From contig CM028384.1 in the NCBI GenBank assembly GCA_013146195.2, forward strand, positions 77,472,728-77,536,727: a stretch of 64,000 nucleotides of DNA. Reading direction: 5' to 3'. A model generated the notes under the pieces. That model saw nothing but the letters and a program-made list of their open reading frames with translations, was not told the DNA's origin and did not search any database. Source of the stretch: Codonopsis lanceolata (Eukaryota > Streptophyta > Magnoliopsida > Asterales > Campanulaceae). This document shows positions 44,276 through 57,800 of the stretch, in pieces (the first letter of the stretch is position 1; each line of letters opens with the position of its first letter). The translations under genes and the position numbers were made by a program.

Positions 44276-44467
44276 TCAAGTACTACACTTATAGTTGTTT
44301 TGATCTGAACCCGTTGAATATGCTTTCACTACTACATTGGCATCATCCAAGAAGGGACTTATGAAATCCACTAGGTCTTCAACTTGAGAGGTTCCTAAAT
44401 ATTCCATCAACCAACTTGCAGATAATGTAAAGTCAGATCTATTGAACAGATCAAGATTGAAAAACAA
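44276..44467 (-). CDS. unrecognised 63-aa ORF, possible terminal exon
   Basis: Minus strand, ends TAG/TGA-side at 44276 with a protein-like sequence (A-S-W-L-M-E-Y-L-G-T-S-Q-V-E-D-L-V-D-F, acidic). Acceptor-like sites (TTCAATAG, ATCTGCAAG) precede the better part, so it may be the last exon of a lost host gene. The copy at 62443-62634 differs by two residues (Thr to Ala, Asp to Asn). I do not recognise the family. Confidence 0.3.
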   Translation of the reverse strand: MFFNLDLFNRSDFTLSASWLMEYLGTSQVEDLVDFISPFLDDANVVVKAYSTGSDQNNYKCST

Positions 44468-45680
44468 ATACTAAACCTCCATAATTATTATCATATTTTT
44501 CTTTTTTGTCCATCCTAAAAAATATTTTTTTCTAACATTTTTTTTAACACATCACTTTTACTATTCTATCATTTCCTTTTATCTTATTTTAATTAAGAGT
44601 CACATGCACATAAGGTTCAAAAACACAGTACATAAATATTAATAATCAACTCAATTATTATTTTTAATCAATATACGGGCCAAACAAGACAATAATTACC
44701 GACAAATTCTAACTCAACTCATACTGCTTACTTCTTCTAACGAGAGGTCGCGTTTTCAAGTGTCACTAGCAGTGCTTACTCTCAACGGAAAAGTCAGGAT
44801 TTCAAGTTTCACTAGAGGCACCGTTGTTGTTCAAATAATCAAAATCACCATTTAACTACTTATTTCTTTTAACGGAGAAGTCGAGTGTTCAAATCTCACT
44901 ACAAACATCAAGGTACTTCACCACTCTCAGTAAAGAAATCGGGTGTTTATAGCCTCACCAGAGATGTTATTTGTTCTTACCACACCAAAAACACCATACG
45001 ACTTTGTAGCCTTTCAAGAGCCAAAAAATAAAAATAAAAAATTAATAAAAAAAGGCTGAGGTAAGGTATATGTTTCTTCCAACCTTCAAAAAAATTATTA
45101 ATTTTTTAAAAAAAGATAATAATTTTGAAACGAAGTGGATAGTAAAGAAGTCAAATTGATTATAAAACACTAAAATACTCCTACAATTGGAGCATGTAGG
45201 AAACTTTAAACAATTGTACAACATTTTGCTCGATCATAGTAATAACTACCTGGATGAGTCTGGCCTTGTTCTGAAACTACACTGTTAAATAAGTAGCCAA
45301 GGAAACTTCCATGGCAGATTCTCTTGTACTTCCAATGTACTTAACCAAATATTTTAAAACATAGTTGTAAATATATATTCCAAAAAAGAGAATCAAGTTG
45401 TTTCTTTACCAGTTAACATCACTTTTTTTGGACCACCCACAGCTCATTGTATAAACTAAGTTAAATAGTTCCACTAGTTACTAAACTTTGCCCTAATTTA
45501 GAATTGGGTCATTAAACTGATTTTATTTTATTTTTTGCAATCATGTTTTAGTGTATTATAATTTGTTTGCAATTGAGTCATTCTATTAACGACCATTCAA
45601 ATAGATAGGAGACTAGTGTCAGGTGACCGCACATGACAATGACATGAAAAGTGAAGAGCAACGGTTAGGAAAATACCCGT
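44468..45680. other. AT-rich region with B-box-like degenerate repeats
   Basis: 44735-44965 contains four loose repeats of a phrase AACGGAGAAGTCGAGTGTTC, AAATCTCACTA; the TTCAAATCTC part resembles a pol III B box (GGTTCAANNCC). No A box or tail found, so a SINE is not supported. The rest holds no recognised feature. Confidence 0.35.
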
Positions 45681-45726
45681 TAAAGACCCTCATGCCTTGC
45701 ATGTGACATTGGAATGAGGGTCTTTA
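45681..45726. repeat. perfect 13-bp stem hairpin
   Basis: TAAAGACCCTCAT (45681-45693) and ATGAGGGTCTTTA (45714-45726) with a 20-base loop. Identical copy at 63845-63890. Confidence 0.85.
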
Positions 45727-45836
45727 GGTGAGTATTGTTCCGCTTGTTGACCTTCATTTCCCCTATTATCGTCGAAGTTGAAAGGCCTTTACTAAAGTTG
45801 GGTCACGTGATCTTGGTCTATAATTTATTTTGAATG

Positions 45837-47259
45837 ACCGTTCATGGATTGATTTAATCGCAAATAAACTGTCATGAGTATAATTGCTTGATTGCGAAAT
45901 CAAAAGACCATTAAATCTATTTGTTAGGAGCTTAGATTTATGAAGTTTTGATGTTACAATACACAAAACTAGGATAGTTTAATTTTCCATTAATTTAAAA
46001 TGTATAAGGGTTATAATCAAGATGAAACAACAAGAACATCAACGGAGAAACAAAATAACTTAGGTTGTAGATCAAACATCTTTGATTGAAACATCGATAT
46101 ATGATTCAATACTAGAAATCAACCTAGATGCATGCATACCACATACCGAACAAACAATATTATTTCTTGTATCCAGAGCCCTATATAAAGGGCCTTGATC
46201 TTACATTTGTATTCAGAGGAAGTGAAGAAAGAATGAAACCTTTAAGGAATACACTCGCAAGCTACCTACAAGTTGCAATAAAACAGTACTAAGACTAATA
46301 AACACCCATTTAACCATTATCTAATGACTAGATTGAGTTGGAAAAAAATGTAATCCTACTAACTATATAAAGGAAGAACTTTACATTAATCAATACGACG
46401 GATGGTCATATATAGAGATGTAACATATACGAAGAGTGATCAAAATCAAGGCAGAACGATAAAAATAAAATTGGTTTCAAGACCACTGTCAAAAACAACT
46501 ATCCTTGCTCTGTTAATGAATAACTTGACATATTCTTAATGTCAAGCTACTACTTGCCATCCCTCCAACGTCGAAGATCACTCAAGCAGTAATCTATACA
46601 GATCGAGGACGTACATACACTACAGCAGATCAACGTCGAGCATAACCATCAACTTCATTCAATTACTTATTGAGTCTTCTTACTTAAGTTGTGTAAGAAC
46701 CTAGTTGAGAGTGTCAGCTAGTTGAGAAGGAATTGATAGATAGTTTTCGAACTCAATAATTTGTGTATTTTGAAGAAATATAATGGATTATTGCCTCTAG
46801 AAATCGTGGACTGTGAGGGGTGGATGTAAAATTGATGGTTTAAACCACTTTAAATCTTTGTGTTAGGTTTCTTTATCCCTTAACTCTTTAATTTCCTCGC
46901 TCTTACTTAGCTTACTGTTACATTGATTGTGTTTGTTAATGCTCTCAATTGTTTTACATTGTAATTAAATCAAATCAATCATAAATATTACTTGCTACTA
47001 TTAATCATCATAGTACCTTACACACACAAAATAAGATAATAACTTGTCTTGACATCACTTATTCAATATCATATTATCTAATCTATCTTAGTTATTTTAA
47101 CCAAACTTAGTTGTTCTAACATTTTGTAAACAATTTTATTTCTTTGAAGATTCAATCAAATTTAGTGATCATTCAGAAGTATATTCATACATTATGTTGT
47201 TTATTTCAATTGTACAAGAACTTAATTGTTTATTCAAAAATATTTCTCAATTGGTATTT
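45837..47259. other. AT-rich region, possible degenerate LTR
   Basis: CTATATAAAGG at 46181-46191 could be a plus-strand TATA box of an old LTR or gene. No coding sequence or boundaries recognised. Confidence 0.35.
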
Positions 47260-48099
47260 GATCACGCTTTTTTGGTGGTGATCTTGTCTTATCGTCCACG
47301 TGTGAGTGGGGATGATGTGGCGAGTTCTGGTTCGTCCCTTTCGCTTAACCTGCACAAGTAAAACAACAAACACCGTTAAGGAGTCGGGGCGGCCCGACTA
47401 GAACCCTCCGGTGTGAGAATAAGGTTTCCAGTGGAAAGATGGCAATAAGTGAGCCGTGATAAGTGTTTGATAAGAGGCAGTGATAAGTAAATTGTGATAT
47501 CTCTGAAATTGCCTACCTTGCCTTAAATGTGCGCTCTCTTATTTATACCTGAAGTTTATGGCGACGTGGCGGCTAGCGATTGGGGAGCATAAAGCGGCAG
47601 TCATTAAATGCGTTGATGGTCTTCGTCAGGAATAAGTGAACTGTGCGCTTGTCAGGGAGTTGGTGGTTGCGTGCAGCGGTTTTCTCGGGCCTAGGGAAGC
47701 AGTTTTGTCAGACCGGATGATGATTGATTTAGAGCCGAGGCCGAGTGGTTTCGTGGTGCAGTGTTGATTGCCGAGGGCGAGGACATAAGGGACCGGTTTG
47801 GTGACGAGGCCGAATGTACTAGAGGTCCTCAGGCCGGCCGAGGCTGAAATTGTTTATCAGCCGAGGATAATATCGCTGAGGCTGGAGTGTTTGTCTTCGG
47901 GGCGAGTGGTCCTGTCCTCGTTACTAGTGGCTCTCTAAGTGGGGCCTCGCATCTCTGCGCCGAGGGTATATGTGCCGATTGTCAATCCCTCGGTTTAATC
48001 CTTTCAGTATTAAAGAATTATTTTATTAATGCCATCATAAGTGTGTTATCTTTATAACAACTATCCAATTAAGAAACCTTAGATATTGATCTTACAATT
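47260..48099 (-). repeat. GC-richer putative LTR or promoter segment
   Basis: Compositionally distinct from both flanks. Minus-strand TATAAAT at 47548-47542 (AGGTATAAATAAGAGAGC) is followed on that strand by a transcribed-leader-like stretch ending near the repeated ACACGTGGACGATAAGAC words. It could be a solo LTR read on the minus strand. No family assigned and boundaries unknown. Confidence 0.35.
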
Positions 48100-51000
48100 T
48101 GTGACAGCCCGACCCGAACCCCAATGCGGAATCCTAAGGTCGTGCCGCCAAGACAAGCTAAAAGACGAACAAGCACCCGCTAAGCGTAGTAGTGCGAGTC
48201 CAGAGTTGAACCAACAAACTCTAAACAGGAATGAAAGGCCATAACGGCAAAACCGAATAACCAAAAACTAAAATCTGCGGAAGCAAATCATAAATGGGAC
48301 CAAAACCTATAGTTTTAAACTAAGGAATACCAAGCTGAGAGACGACTATCTCTCGACAAATCTACGACTCGCGTGACGCAACATTGCGCACGTACAACAA
48401 ACCATCGGCAACCTAAGGCCGGCGAAGCAACAAGAACCAACCTGATAAACAACAACTCAACGGCTAAAGCATGCCGGAGGAACAATTCACTAAGAGATCA
48501 AGATATTCAAATTCTAACAACTAAACCCAAGTCTCACGACTAACGTCGTCGGAGATGACAATACTAACAATAACGGGATGAGTGAGCTAAAGCATGCTCG
48601 AAATAACAAAGGAATAACTTCTAAAAGATACAACAGCTCGACTAACGAGTCGGCTACCAAAATAATACAATAACATAATACTAACATAGTCTACCCAAGT
48701 AAAGTCTACATAACTTTACAATCGTGTCTCACAATTACAAAATAACGAATAATATAATTCCCAAGCTTAAAGCCGGAAGACCACCTTCTAGGAATCACTA
48801 TCCGAAGCCGCCACGCGTACTAACGGGATCGCTGCAAAAACTAAGGAAAACAAACACACGAAATGAGTCATAATGACCCAGTAAGTTACTAAATGCAATG
48901 GTATGGCATAGCATGGCGTGGCATGGCATAATGCACAAACATGTATAAAATCATGGTATCTTTATAGTCTACCAATAATAAACTTGTATCATGTCATCAT
49001 GTAACATAAACTTCATAAACCATATAGCACATTTTCTTTCATATAAATGCTTATACATAAGCACGTAAAACCAAGATGCGGGCTAGAAGCCCTTCAATAT
49101 TCAAACCAAGACCTGGGCCTAGCCCTTCAAATGATCATAAACTGGGTTTCATTCCTCAAATGATCATAACTCACCAGTTTTCTTTAATGAGTTCCTCGTT
49201 ACATTCATCCGACTCCGGGGATGAGAAATGGGAGCTCGATATCAGGCTAGGAGCCGCTAATACGAGACCACATCCCACTATCGGCCAAATAGTGAGGAGA
49301 AAGGGTACCAATGCGGCGATTCATAGCGAATGTTTCCAAAGGCCATGAATCGTCCCATTGCCGACAAAACGACCAAGACGCCAGCTGGACTCAAAATCAA
49401 GATGATCAAGTAGATTATTTACTTGTATAAACCAATAAGGACCAAGTTCATCACAAAAGAACTTATTAATTCAAGTAGGTCATAATGCTCTACAAAACCC
49501 AATAAACAATGCACATAATTGTACACACTTAACATGTTCAACTAACTTGTAAGTTTAGTTCAAAAACCACATATTGAGGTATTCACAATCCTCAAGTCAT
49601 CACCAATTCAAGAATAGCATATTAGCTCAACAAATCACAATATGAGGTCCACTATAGTCCTCTACTCAAGATTAAGTCAAAGACTATTATTTAGTCTAAG
49701 TATAACCACAAACAAGGCTTATCATTAAGCTTCACTTATAGGCACATCGGACTCAACCCAAGTCCCGCTCGTCGTTTGAAATCGACTTCCCCAAGACCAC
49801 TCTCGTGAATGACAAGACCACCCTGTAGTCTAAATCCCGCAAGTATTTTCATATCCTTACGACTAAATTCCTTATAGTGAATTCATCGAATAACCATTAT
49901 TAAATAGTACTCGAGACCATGGGTTGGTCTCTAATACTCCGTGCTCTACAAGCACGCTCTAAACAAGTTCCCAATAGGTCTCTATAACATGAGTGTCTCC
50001 ATTGGACACGACAAGATACTCGGGTGCACACAAACTTAAGCAAATGAGACCCGAACATCGTAGGGTCTCAACCAAAGGCTTGTTATCACATTATTGGCCT
50101 TACAATGACTCCGTTGAGTCTTAATTCTACATTCCATTCTTTATGTGTTTCATAGCCCCACAATTAAACGTTTCATTCATATATACTACCAAAATCCCAA
50201 AGTTCATTCGGGCTTGATTCCCAAGCCTAACAACCCAAAAACTCATAGACATAGTCAACGAAACCCAAATGACATAGGACTTCAACCCTAATTCGTTAAC
50301 TCAATATTGAACCCATTATGACTCCGATGAGTCCAAATACTAAGTTTCATTCTTAACCCTTCCATCGACATCAATATTAACACCCAATCCAAATAACAAC
50401 AATTTCTCCAATAATTCGGGCTTGACTATCAAACCCTAAAATTCATAAAACCCAACATAACTCTATACCCATTTTAGAAATTCCATGTCTTCAATTAGAT
50501 GGTCATACTCATACAACCTAGTGAGATCACACCTTCAAAGCCCCAAATTTTAGGCATACTTTCATAATAAACCAAATGGAATGTAAACATGATTTCTAGC
50601 ATGTTCATAAACCTAGAAACACAAGATGAAGAGTAACATTATACTTCAACAATCATATAGGTCATCCTACATATGCTTTTGACAAGTTCACATGCTCAAT
50701 CACAAGTTAAAATCACCCAAGGCAAGTATGTGTACCCATTGACCTCAAATAGCATAGAGTTTGTTTTCCTTAGGATCAATGGGTACAAAATCAAAAGAAG
50801 AAGAAGTAACTTACAAGTGTTCTTCAACAAAGAAAGCAAAGGAAGAAATCAATCGGTTGAAAACGATCCTCTCGTCGAGCTCTACACTTCTTGTGGAGGA
50901 GGCTTGAGCAAATGAGGGATGGATCAAGGAGGATGATGAAGATGTCTTCAAGAAGCCATGGGAGAGTTTGAGAGAGGATGAATCTCGTTTTTGGAGAGGA

Positions 51001-52086
51001 GAGGTGAGAAATGAGGTCACAACATCAGATTTGTGGCTTAAATATGGTCAACAAGTGAGTGGGACAAGTGTCACCACAATGTGGTGTCTTAAAATCTGAT
51101 TTGGGCTTAATTAATCCACTCAATCACTCACTAATGCACTCTTAATCAACCCTTAAAACAAGTTAGACATGTTAGGACACAAGTGAGGAGGGTTAGGGAG
51201 GTTTAAGAATAGGTTTAGATAGGGGTTATGGTGTACAAGTCGTCCAATACCAAAACAGGGCACAAAAAATCCCGTAACAGCTTCCTGGGGTTGAGGCGGG
51301 CGCCTCAACCCATCCCATGCGGCCGCCTCATGCCTTCTCTGCACAAGGGTGCTCTCAGTACTTGAGGCGGGCGCCTCACTCCATGCGAGGCGGGCGCCTC
51401 GGCTCCTGAACCTCCAAAACTTGGTCTAAACTTGATCTAAATGATCCCAAACTTATGGGCAACCATTCTAAGGTCTAACCCAACTCAAAACAAGTCTAAA
51501 ACACACCCGAACAACTCCCGAAACAACTCGGAGCGAAACCGGGAAGGGGTGCAACAACGTGCAACCGGAACGACGAATGAACTCGAAATCAAACGAGCAA
51601 TGAAAGGAGACTTTTAAGGCAAGTCTAAGGGTTAATGAAGAAGCTTAAATACTTCTAGGAAGTTGAATAACAACTAGGGAGATAAGAATCCCAAAGGAGG
51701 CGATTGCGACTCGATTCGAACTACGCGATAGAGGCGAACGCTATCTCCAAAACTTCCAAATCATCGATAGACTTAAGGAACACCTCCAACTTGAAGTCTA
51801 ATGCATCTAAACATGTTAACAAACCATCTTAAAGAGGTCTAGGACCCAAACCGAGGTCACGAACACAAAACGGAAGTAAACCCTCAATCGCGTCGCATTC
51901 GACTATCGTCGGTCACGACTTGTGACTTTAGCAAGTCAACAACTATATGGAGTCTCTTAATAATGTTTTGGTCTTAATATGGTCTCTCAAACACATCTAG
52001 ACCCTCTCGCAACCAAACATACCGTCGACAAAGGAAGAAGTGCAAGTATAGCACGCAAACCAGAGATAACGAAGGCGGGCGTCACA
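48100..52086 (-). repeat. G2 3' LTR (3987 bp)
   Basis: On the minus strand it starts TGTGACGCCCGCC and ends GGGCTGTCACA. It shares the ATGCGACGCGATTGAG and AAGTCACAAGTCGT blocks with the plus-strand LTR at 12783. It contains a short GGCATGGCAT-type repeat near 48905-48935 and the GGCGGGCGCCTCA repeats at 51295-51400. Confidence 0.9.
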
Positions 52087-53759
52087 CCCTCTCCACCTTA
52101 AAAAGAATTCGTCCCGAATTCTAAATCATGATAGAAACCACAATACACCAAGTTCAAAACCACCAACCTAGACTCGAATCCCCAATTCTACCACCACAAT
52201 ATACACGAGGGTTAAACTCTAATAATCCAAATTCGAAAGTCTAAGAATTCTCAATAGACACAACAACATCAAGACTTACGATTGAAAATAACATGACTCA
52301 TACTTGAGTCGCGAATACACATATGAACACATTACGCCAATCATGTAGGCAAAATCTCAAACTTTCAACATAAGAACACATTTAACTACCGAAACTATTT
52401 GTTTCGGGGCACATCATGAAATTCAAGCACAAAAGATTCTAAGTTACAAGAATTAATAATTGCTTATGGAGCAATTTACAAACAAATCAAAGATAACCAA
52501 ATTGGCATTTCAACTATGCAAATCATACTCGCGATTTCCCTATCGCGGTAAGAACACAAAGCACACAATGCCATGTTTTGAAAATTCTTTCCATCTATGT
52601 CCATCCATTTGGTACGGGTATAGTCAATGTTTAACCTACTCACTACCAATCCTAGTCCACCAACGAACCTCTTTTGATCACCAATTTAGGGTAAGACTAA
52701 ATTGGATTTCAAAAGCTTTCGTTACAAGGATCTGAGGTTCATGATTAAAAAGGTTCTAAGCATCCTTTAATAGTCTCCTATGCTAAGGAAATGAATGAAT
52801 CATGAGATAATAATGATGAAATAAGGATTTATATACTACTATGTAAATGCATCAAGTAGGTGTTTCTACAACTAATGCACATAACTTGAATAAAAATCAA
52901 ACCAAGTAACAAGGTCTATTACCTTGACAATCAACAATCATAGCTATCACAACACTCGTGTACCTAGTACACTCAACCAAGATAATTTCTTAAGGTAATC
53001 ACGCGAATCGACAAACTACTAATGCCCGAAATGTCTATACTCCATAAAACTATCCTTTCTTGAGCTCTAGACCAAGTCTACAACCAATGCACACTAAGCA
53101 TCCTAACACAACGTTAACGTCTCAATACTCACGGTGAAGCGTCAATCTCTCCCGTGCAACCGTGATTATCCTCTAAATCGCAACCTTCAACCTTCTCACA
53201 AGTCGAGTGTATATCTTACTCGCACAATAACCCTTAACAACAATATAGTGTAATATTACTCATTACATAAAACATATCTTTATAGAATATACAAACATCA
53301 TACCAAACCGATAAGTATCAATATACAATTCATACTTATATATATTCATATATATACATACTATGGCCCTTTATACATAATCCCAAAAAAACCACAACTC
53401 TACACATAACATAGTCTTATATATATATAGACTAAACAAGGAATCCATACACCACGTGCGATTACCTACGGTAATTTACAAACAAACCATGTCATATATC
53501 TATCTCACATTGGGGTATTATTCCCGATCAAGCAAATAACCAATATTACACAATACACCATATAATGTATGTATGAATGCACATGAGCTACCGATTAAAA
53601 CGTGTACTCATAATAACGGTAATAGTAACAACGGTATAATTTACGTATATATATACAAGAATATACCTTCCTATTTCGGATAGGTCTCAAAACTCATGAT
53701 GGCCAACCGCCACGCCGCATACGACCTCAAGCTCTAGGCCGTCCACCACTGTCCCTCTT
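52087..53759 (-). other. G2 internal non-coding stretch where pol would be
   Basis: AT-rich, no RT, RNase H or integrase motif on either strand. Its last 35 bases on the minus strand (AATTCGGGACGAATTCTTTT, then AAGGTGGAGAGGG) look like the usual tail of chromovirus pol and polypurine tract. So pol was deleted or replaced, leaving the end. Confidence 0.65.
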
Positions 53760-54588
53760 GGAGCCCTTTGGATTGTTGACTAGTACTCCTGCGATTAACC
53801 CTCATCTTCGGGCAATCCTTACGAACATGATCACCGCCACAAGCGAAACACTTTCTGCTTTACCCAACATGTTCTCGGCATGTGTCCTCATACAAAAATT
53901 ACATGTTAACTTCGCCGCCTCGTCGTCTCCGACTAGAGGTAGGAAGCGTCACTCGCCTACCGATGCGTGTGATTTCTTGATTAACTTTACGTGGTGCTTT
54001 GCGCCCTCTATTACCATCATTGCCCCTAATAGTACTCGAGGCTCTCTTTTGAGCATACTCCTCGATGTCCAACTCATTGCATAGCGATTCACGGCGACTC
54101 GGTGATCCGTAAGTTGTAGCGGAGCGAGGCAATTGCCTACGATATTTCATTTTAGACCCTTCACAAGCCGTTGGGTCTTCCTAGCCTCATCGGTACCAAG
54201 TAACCACAATAGCGAGCCAACTCGTGAACCCATTTGAATCTTGAGCCAGTCATAGCTCCTTGTTCCAATGCCATGAACTCCAGCTTCTCTTCTTTCTCGA
54301 ACTCTTGCAGGAATAAAGCGTGCCATAAACTCCATCGTGAAGTTTTCCCACACTTGAGGCACTCCATGGTGTCTCCAACTATCTCGTAACACATGCCACC
54401 AATGGTCGGCCGCACCAATCAATTTAAACCTTGCTAGGGTCACCATCTCTTGACGTTACAACCCATGCTGCAAAGATCTTCTCCATGTTTTCTATCCAAA
54501 GTTACGCTTTAGAAGCATCGGGTCCTCCATCGTAGCTCTCGGGTTCCAACTTCAAGAATCTCGCAAGAATGATAGAATTGTCTTCCAT
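53760..54588 (-). pseudogene. chromovirus gag remnant with zinc knuckle
   Basis: ATG at 54588, then A-R-F-L-K-L-E-P, W-I-E-N-M-E-K-I-F, A-R-F-K-L-I-G-A-A-D-H-W-W and F-M-A-R-F-I-P, the retrotransposon gag domain; later K-R-A-S-S-T-I-R-G-N and a CCHC knuckle C-F-A-C-G-G-D-H-V-R-K-D-C at 53850-53812. Gag packages element RNA. The frame is broken by stops at several places, so this copy is not intact. Confidence 0.85.
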
Positions 54589-54796
54589 CCCAAACATCTG
54601 TGAGGGTCACCGCAGCGGATCCGTAACATTCTCCCTCTCTCGTAGCCACGAGTTGTACCGAGCGAGGTCTCTGGAACTAGCTCACGCCAAATTCACGACA
54701 TAATACGCCTACAAAGAACACTCGGCGTTAATAACTCAACAACAAACCCAACCCAAACTAGGCCAAGGAACCTATCTGGCGAAATAGCTAACCATA

Positions 54797-54810
54797 GCTC
54801 ACGATACCAA
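54797..54810 (-). promoter_or_regulatory. primer binding site of G2 element
   Basis: The minus strand reads TTGGTATCGTGAGC just after the LTR end, close to the initiator-Met tRNA primer site. Confidence 0.75.
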
Positions 54811-54813
54811 GCG

Positions 54814-57800
54814 TAGTGACCCGAGGCGAACTAATGCGGAATCCCAAGGTCGTGCATCCCAGCGAACAAGCTAAAACGAACAAGCACCCGCTAAGCGTAG
54901 TAGTGCGAGTCGAGTTGAACCAACAACTCTAAACAGGAATGAAAAGCCATAACGGCAAAACCGAATAACCAAAACTAAAATCTGCGGAAGCAAATCATAA
55001 ATGGGACCAAAACCTATAGTTTTAAACTAAGGAATACAAAGGAGAGAGGCGACTATCTCTCGACAAATCTACGACTCGCGTGGCGCAACATTGCGCACGC
55101 GTACAACAAACCATCGGCAACCTAAGGCCGGCAAAGCAACAAGAACCAACGATAAACAACAACTCGCGGCTAAAACATGCAGGAGGAACAATTCAACTAA
55201 AGAACAAGATATTCAAGATCCTAACAATTAAACCCAAGTCTCACTGACTAATGTCGTCGGAGATGACAATACTAACAATAACGGGATGAGTGAGCTAAAG
55301 CATGCTCGAAATAACAAAGGAATAACTTCTAAAAGATACAACTGACTCGACTAAGCAAGTCGGCTACCAAAATAATACAATAACATAATACTAACATAAA
55401 GTCTACCCAAGTAAAGTCTACATAACTTTACATTAGAGTGTCTCACAATACAAAACAACATAATAATAATAAACCGAGCTAAGCCGGGAAGACCACCTTC
55501 TAGGAATCACTATCAAGCGCCCATAGCGTACCGGGATCACTGCAAAACTAAGGAAAACAAACACGAAATGAGTCATAATGACCCGATAAGTTACTAAATG
55601 CAATTGCATGGCATAACATATCGTGGCATGGCATAATGTACCAACATATGCAAAATCATGATATCTTTATAGTCTACCAATAATAAACTTGTATCATGTT
55701 ATCATGTAACATAAATTTCATAAACCATATAGCACGTTTTCTTTCATATAAGTGCTTATACATAAGCACGTAAAATCGAGGCTGGGACAAGCCCTTCAAT
55801 ATTCAAACCAAGACACAGGCCTAGCCCTTCAAATGATCATAAGCGGGTTTCATTCCTCAAATGATCATAACTCACCGGTTTTCTTTAATGAGTTCAGCGT
55901 TACATTCATCGACTCAGGGATGAAATGGGAGCTTCGATATCGGTAGGGCAGCTAATCACGAGACCACATCCCACTATCGGCCCAAATAGTGAGGAGGAAG
56001 GGTACCAATGCGGCGATTCATAGCGAATGTTTCCAAAGGCCATGAATCGTCCCATTGGAAACAAAAGCGACAGGCACGCATTTGGACTCAAAATCAAGAT
56101 GCTCAAGTAGATTATTTACTTGTATAAACCATTAAGGACCAAGTCCATCATAAAAGAACTTATCAGTTCAAGTAGGTCATAATGCTCTACAAAACCCAAT
56201 AAACAATGCACATAATTGTACACACTTAACATGTTCAACTAACTTGTAAGTTTAGTTCAAAAACCACATATTGAGGTATTCACAATCAAGTCATCACCAA
56301 TTCAAGAATAGCATATTAGCTCAACAAATCACAATATGAGGTCCACTATAGTCCTCTACTCAAGATTAAGTCAAAGACTATTATTTAGTCTAAGTTTAAC
56401 CACAAACAAGGCTTATCATTAAGCTTCACTTATAGGCACACGGGACTCAATGAGTCCGCTCGTCGTTTATGTCGACTTCCTCAAGACCACTCGTGAATGA
56501 CAAGACTACCACCGTAGTCTAAATCCATAAGTATTTTCATATCCTTACGACTAAATTCCTTATAGTGAATTCATCGAATAACCATTATTAAATAGTACTC
56601 GAGACCATGGGTTGGTCTCTAATACTCCGTGCTCTACAAGCACGCTCTAAACAAGTTCCCAATAGGTCTCATAACATGAGTGTCTCCATTGGACACGACA
56701 AGATACTCGGTGCGCACAAACTTAAGCAAATGAGACCCGAACATCGTAGGGTCTCAACCAGTGTCAAGTTATCACATTATTGGCCTCCACAATGACTGGC
56801 GTTGAGTCTTAATTCTACATTCCATTCTTTTTTATGTGTTTCATAGCCCCACAATTAAACGTTTCATTCATATATACTACCAAAATCCCAAAGTTCATTC
56901 GGGCTTGATTCCCAAGCCTAACAACCCAAAAACTCATAGACATAGTCAACGAAACCCAAATGACATAGGACTTCAACCCTAATTCGTTAACTCAATATTG
57001 AGCTCCTATTATGACTACGATGAGTCCAAATTCTAAGCTTCATTCTTAAACCTTCCATCGACATCAATATTAACACCCAATCCAAATAACAACAATTTCT
57101 CCAATAATTCGGGCTTGACTATCAAACCTAAAATTCATAAAACCCAACATAACTCTATACCCATTTTAGAAATTCCATGTCTTCAATTAGATGGTCATAC
57201 TCATACAACCTAGTGAGATCACACCTTCAAAGCCCCAAATTTTAGGCATACTTTCATAATAAACCAAATGGAATGTAAACATGATTTCTGAAAGCATGTT
57301 CATAAACCTAGAAACACAAGATGAAGAGTAACATTATACTTCAACAATCATATAGGTCATCCTACATATGCTTTTGACAAGTTCACATGCTCAATCACAA
57401 GTTAAAATCACCCAAGGCAAGTATGTGTACCCATTGACCTCAAATAGCATAGAGTTTGTTTTCCTTAGGATCAATGGGTACAAAATCAAAAGAAGAAAGT
57501 AACTTACAAGTGTTCTTCAACAAAGAAAGCAAAGGAAGAAATCAATCGGTTGAAACGATCCTCTCGTCGAGCTCTACACTTCTTGTGGAGGAGGCTTGAG
57601 CAAATGAGGGATGGATCAAGGAGGATGATGAAGATGTCTTCAAGAAGCCATGGGAGAGTTTGAGAGAGGATGAATCTCGCTTTTTGGAGAGGAGAGGTGA
57701 GAAATGAGGTCACAACATCAGATTTGTGGCTTAAATATGGTCAACAAGTGAGTGGGACAAGTGTCACCACAATGTGTCTTAAAATCTGATTTGGGCTTAA

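Larger units (their letters stand above)
39965..45836 (+). repeat. direct repeat copy A of the 58270-64000 block
   Basis: Colinear with 58270-64000. From 39965 to 42680 it is about 137 bp longer than copy B with many small differences; from 42680 to 45836 the copies differ by only about 4 bp in length and few substitutions. Confidence 0.93.

Noticed and set aside
44735..44965. A tRNA gene or intact SINE
   Set aside because: B-box-like words only. No cloverleaf, A box, or A/T tail with target duplication was found.
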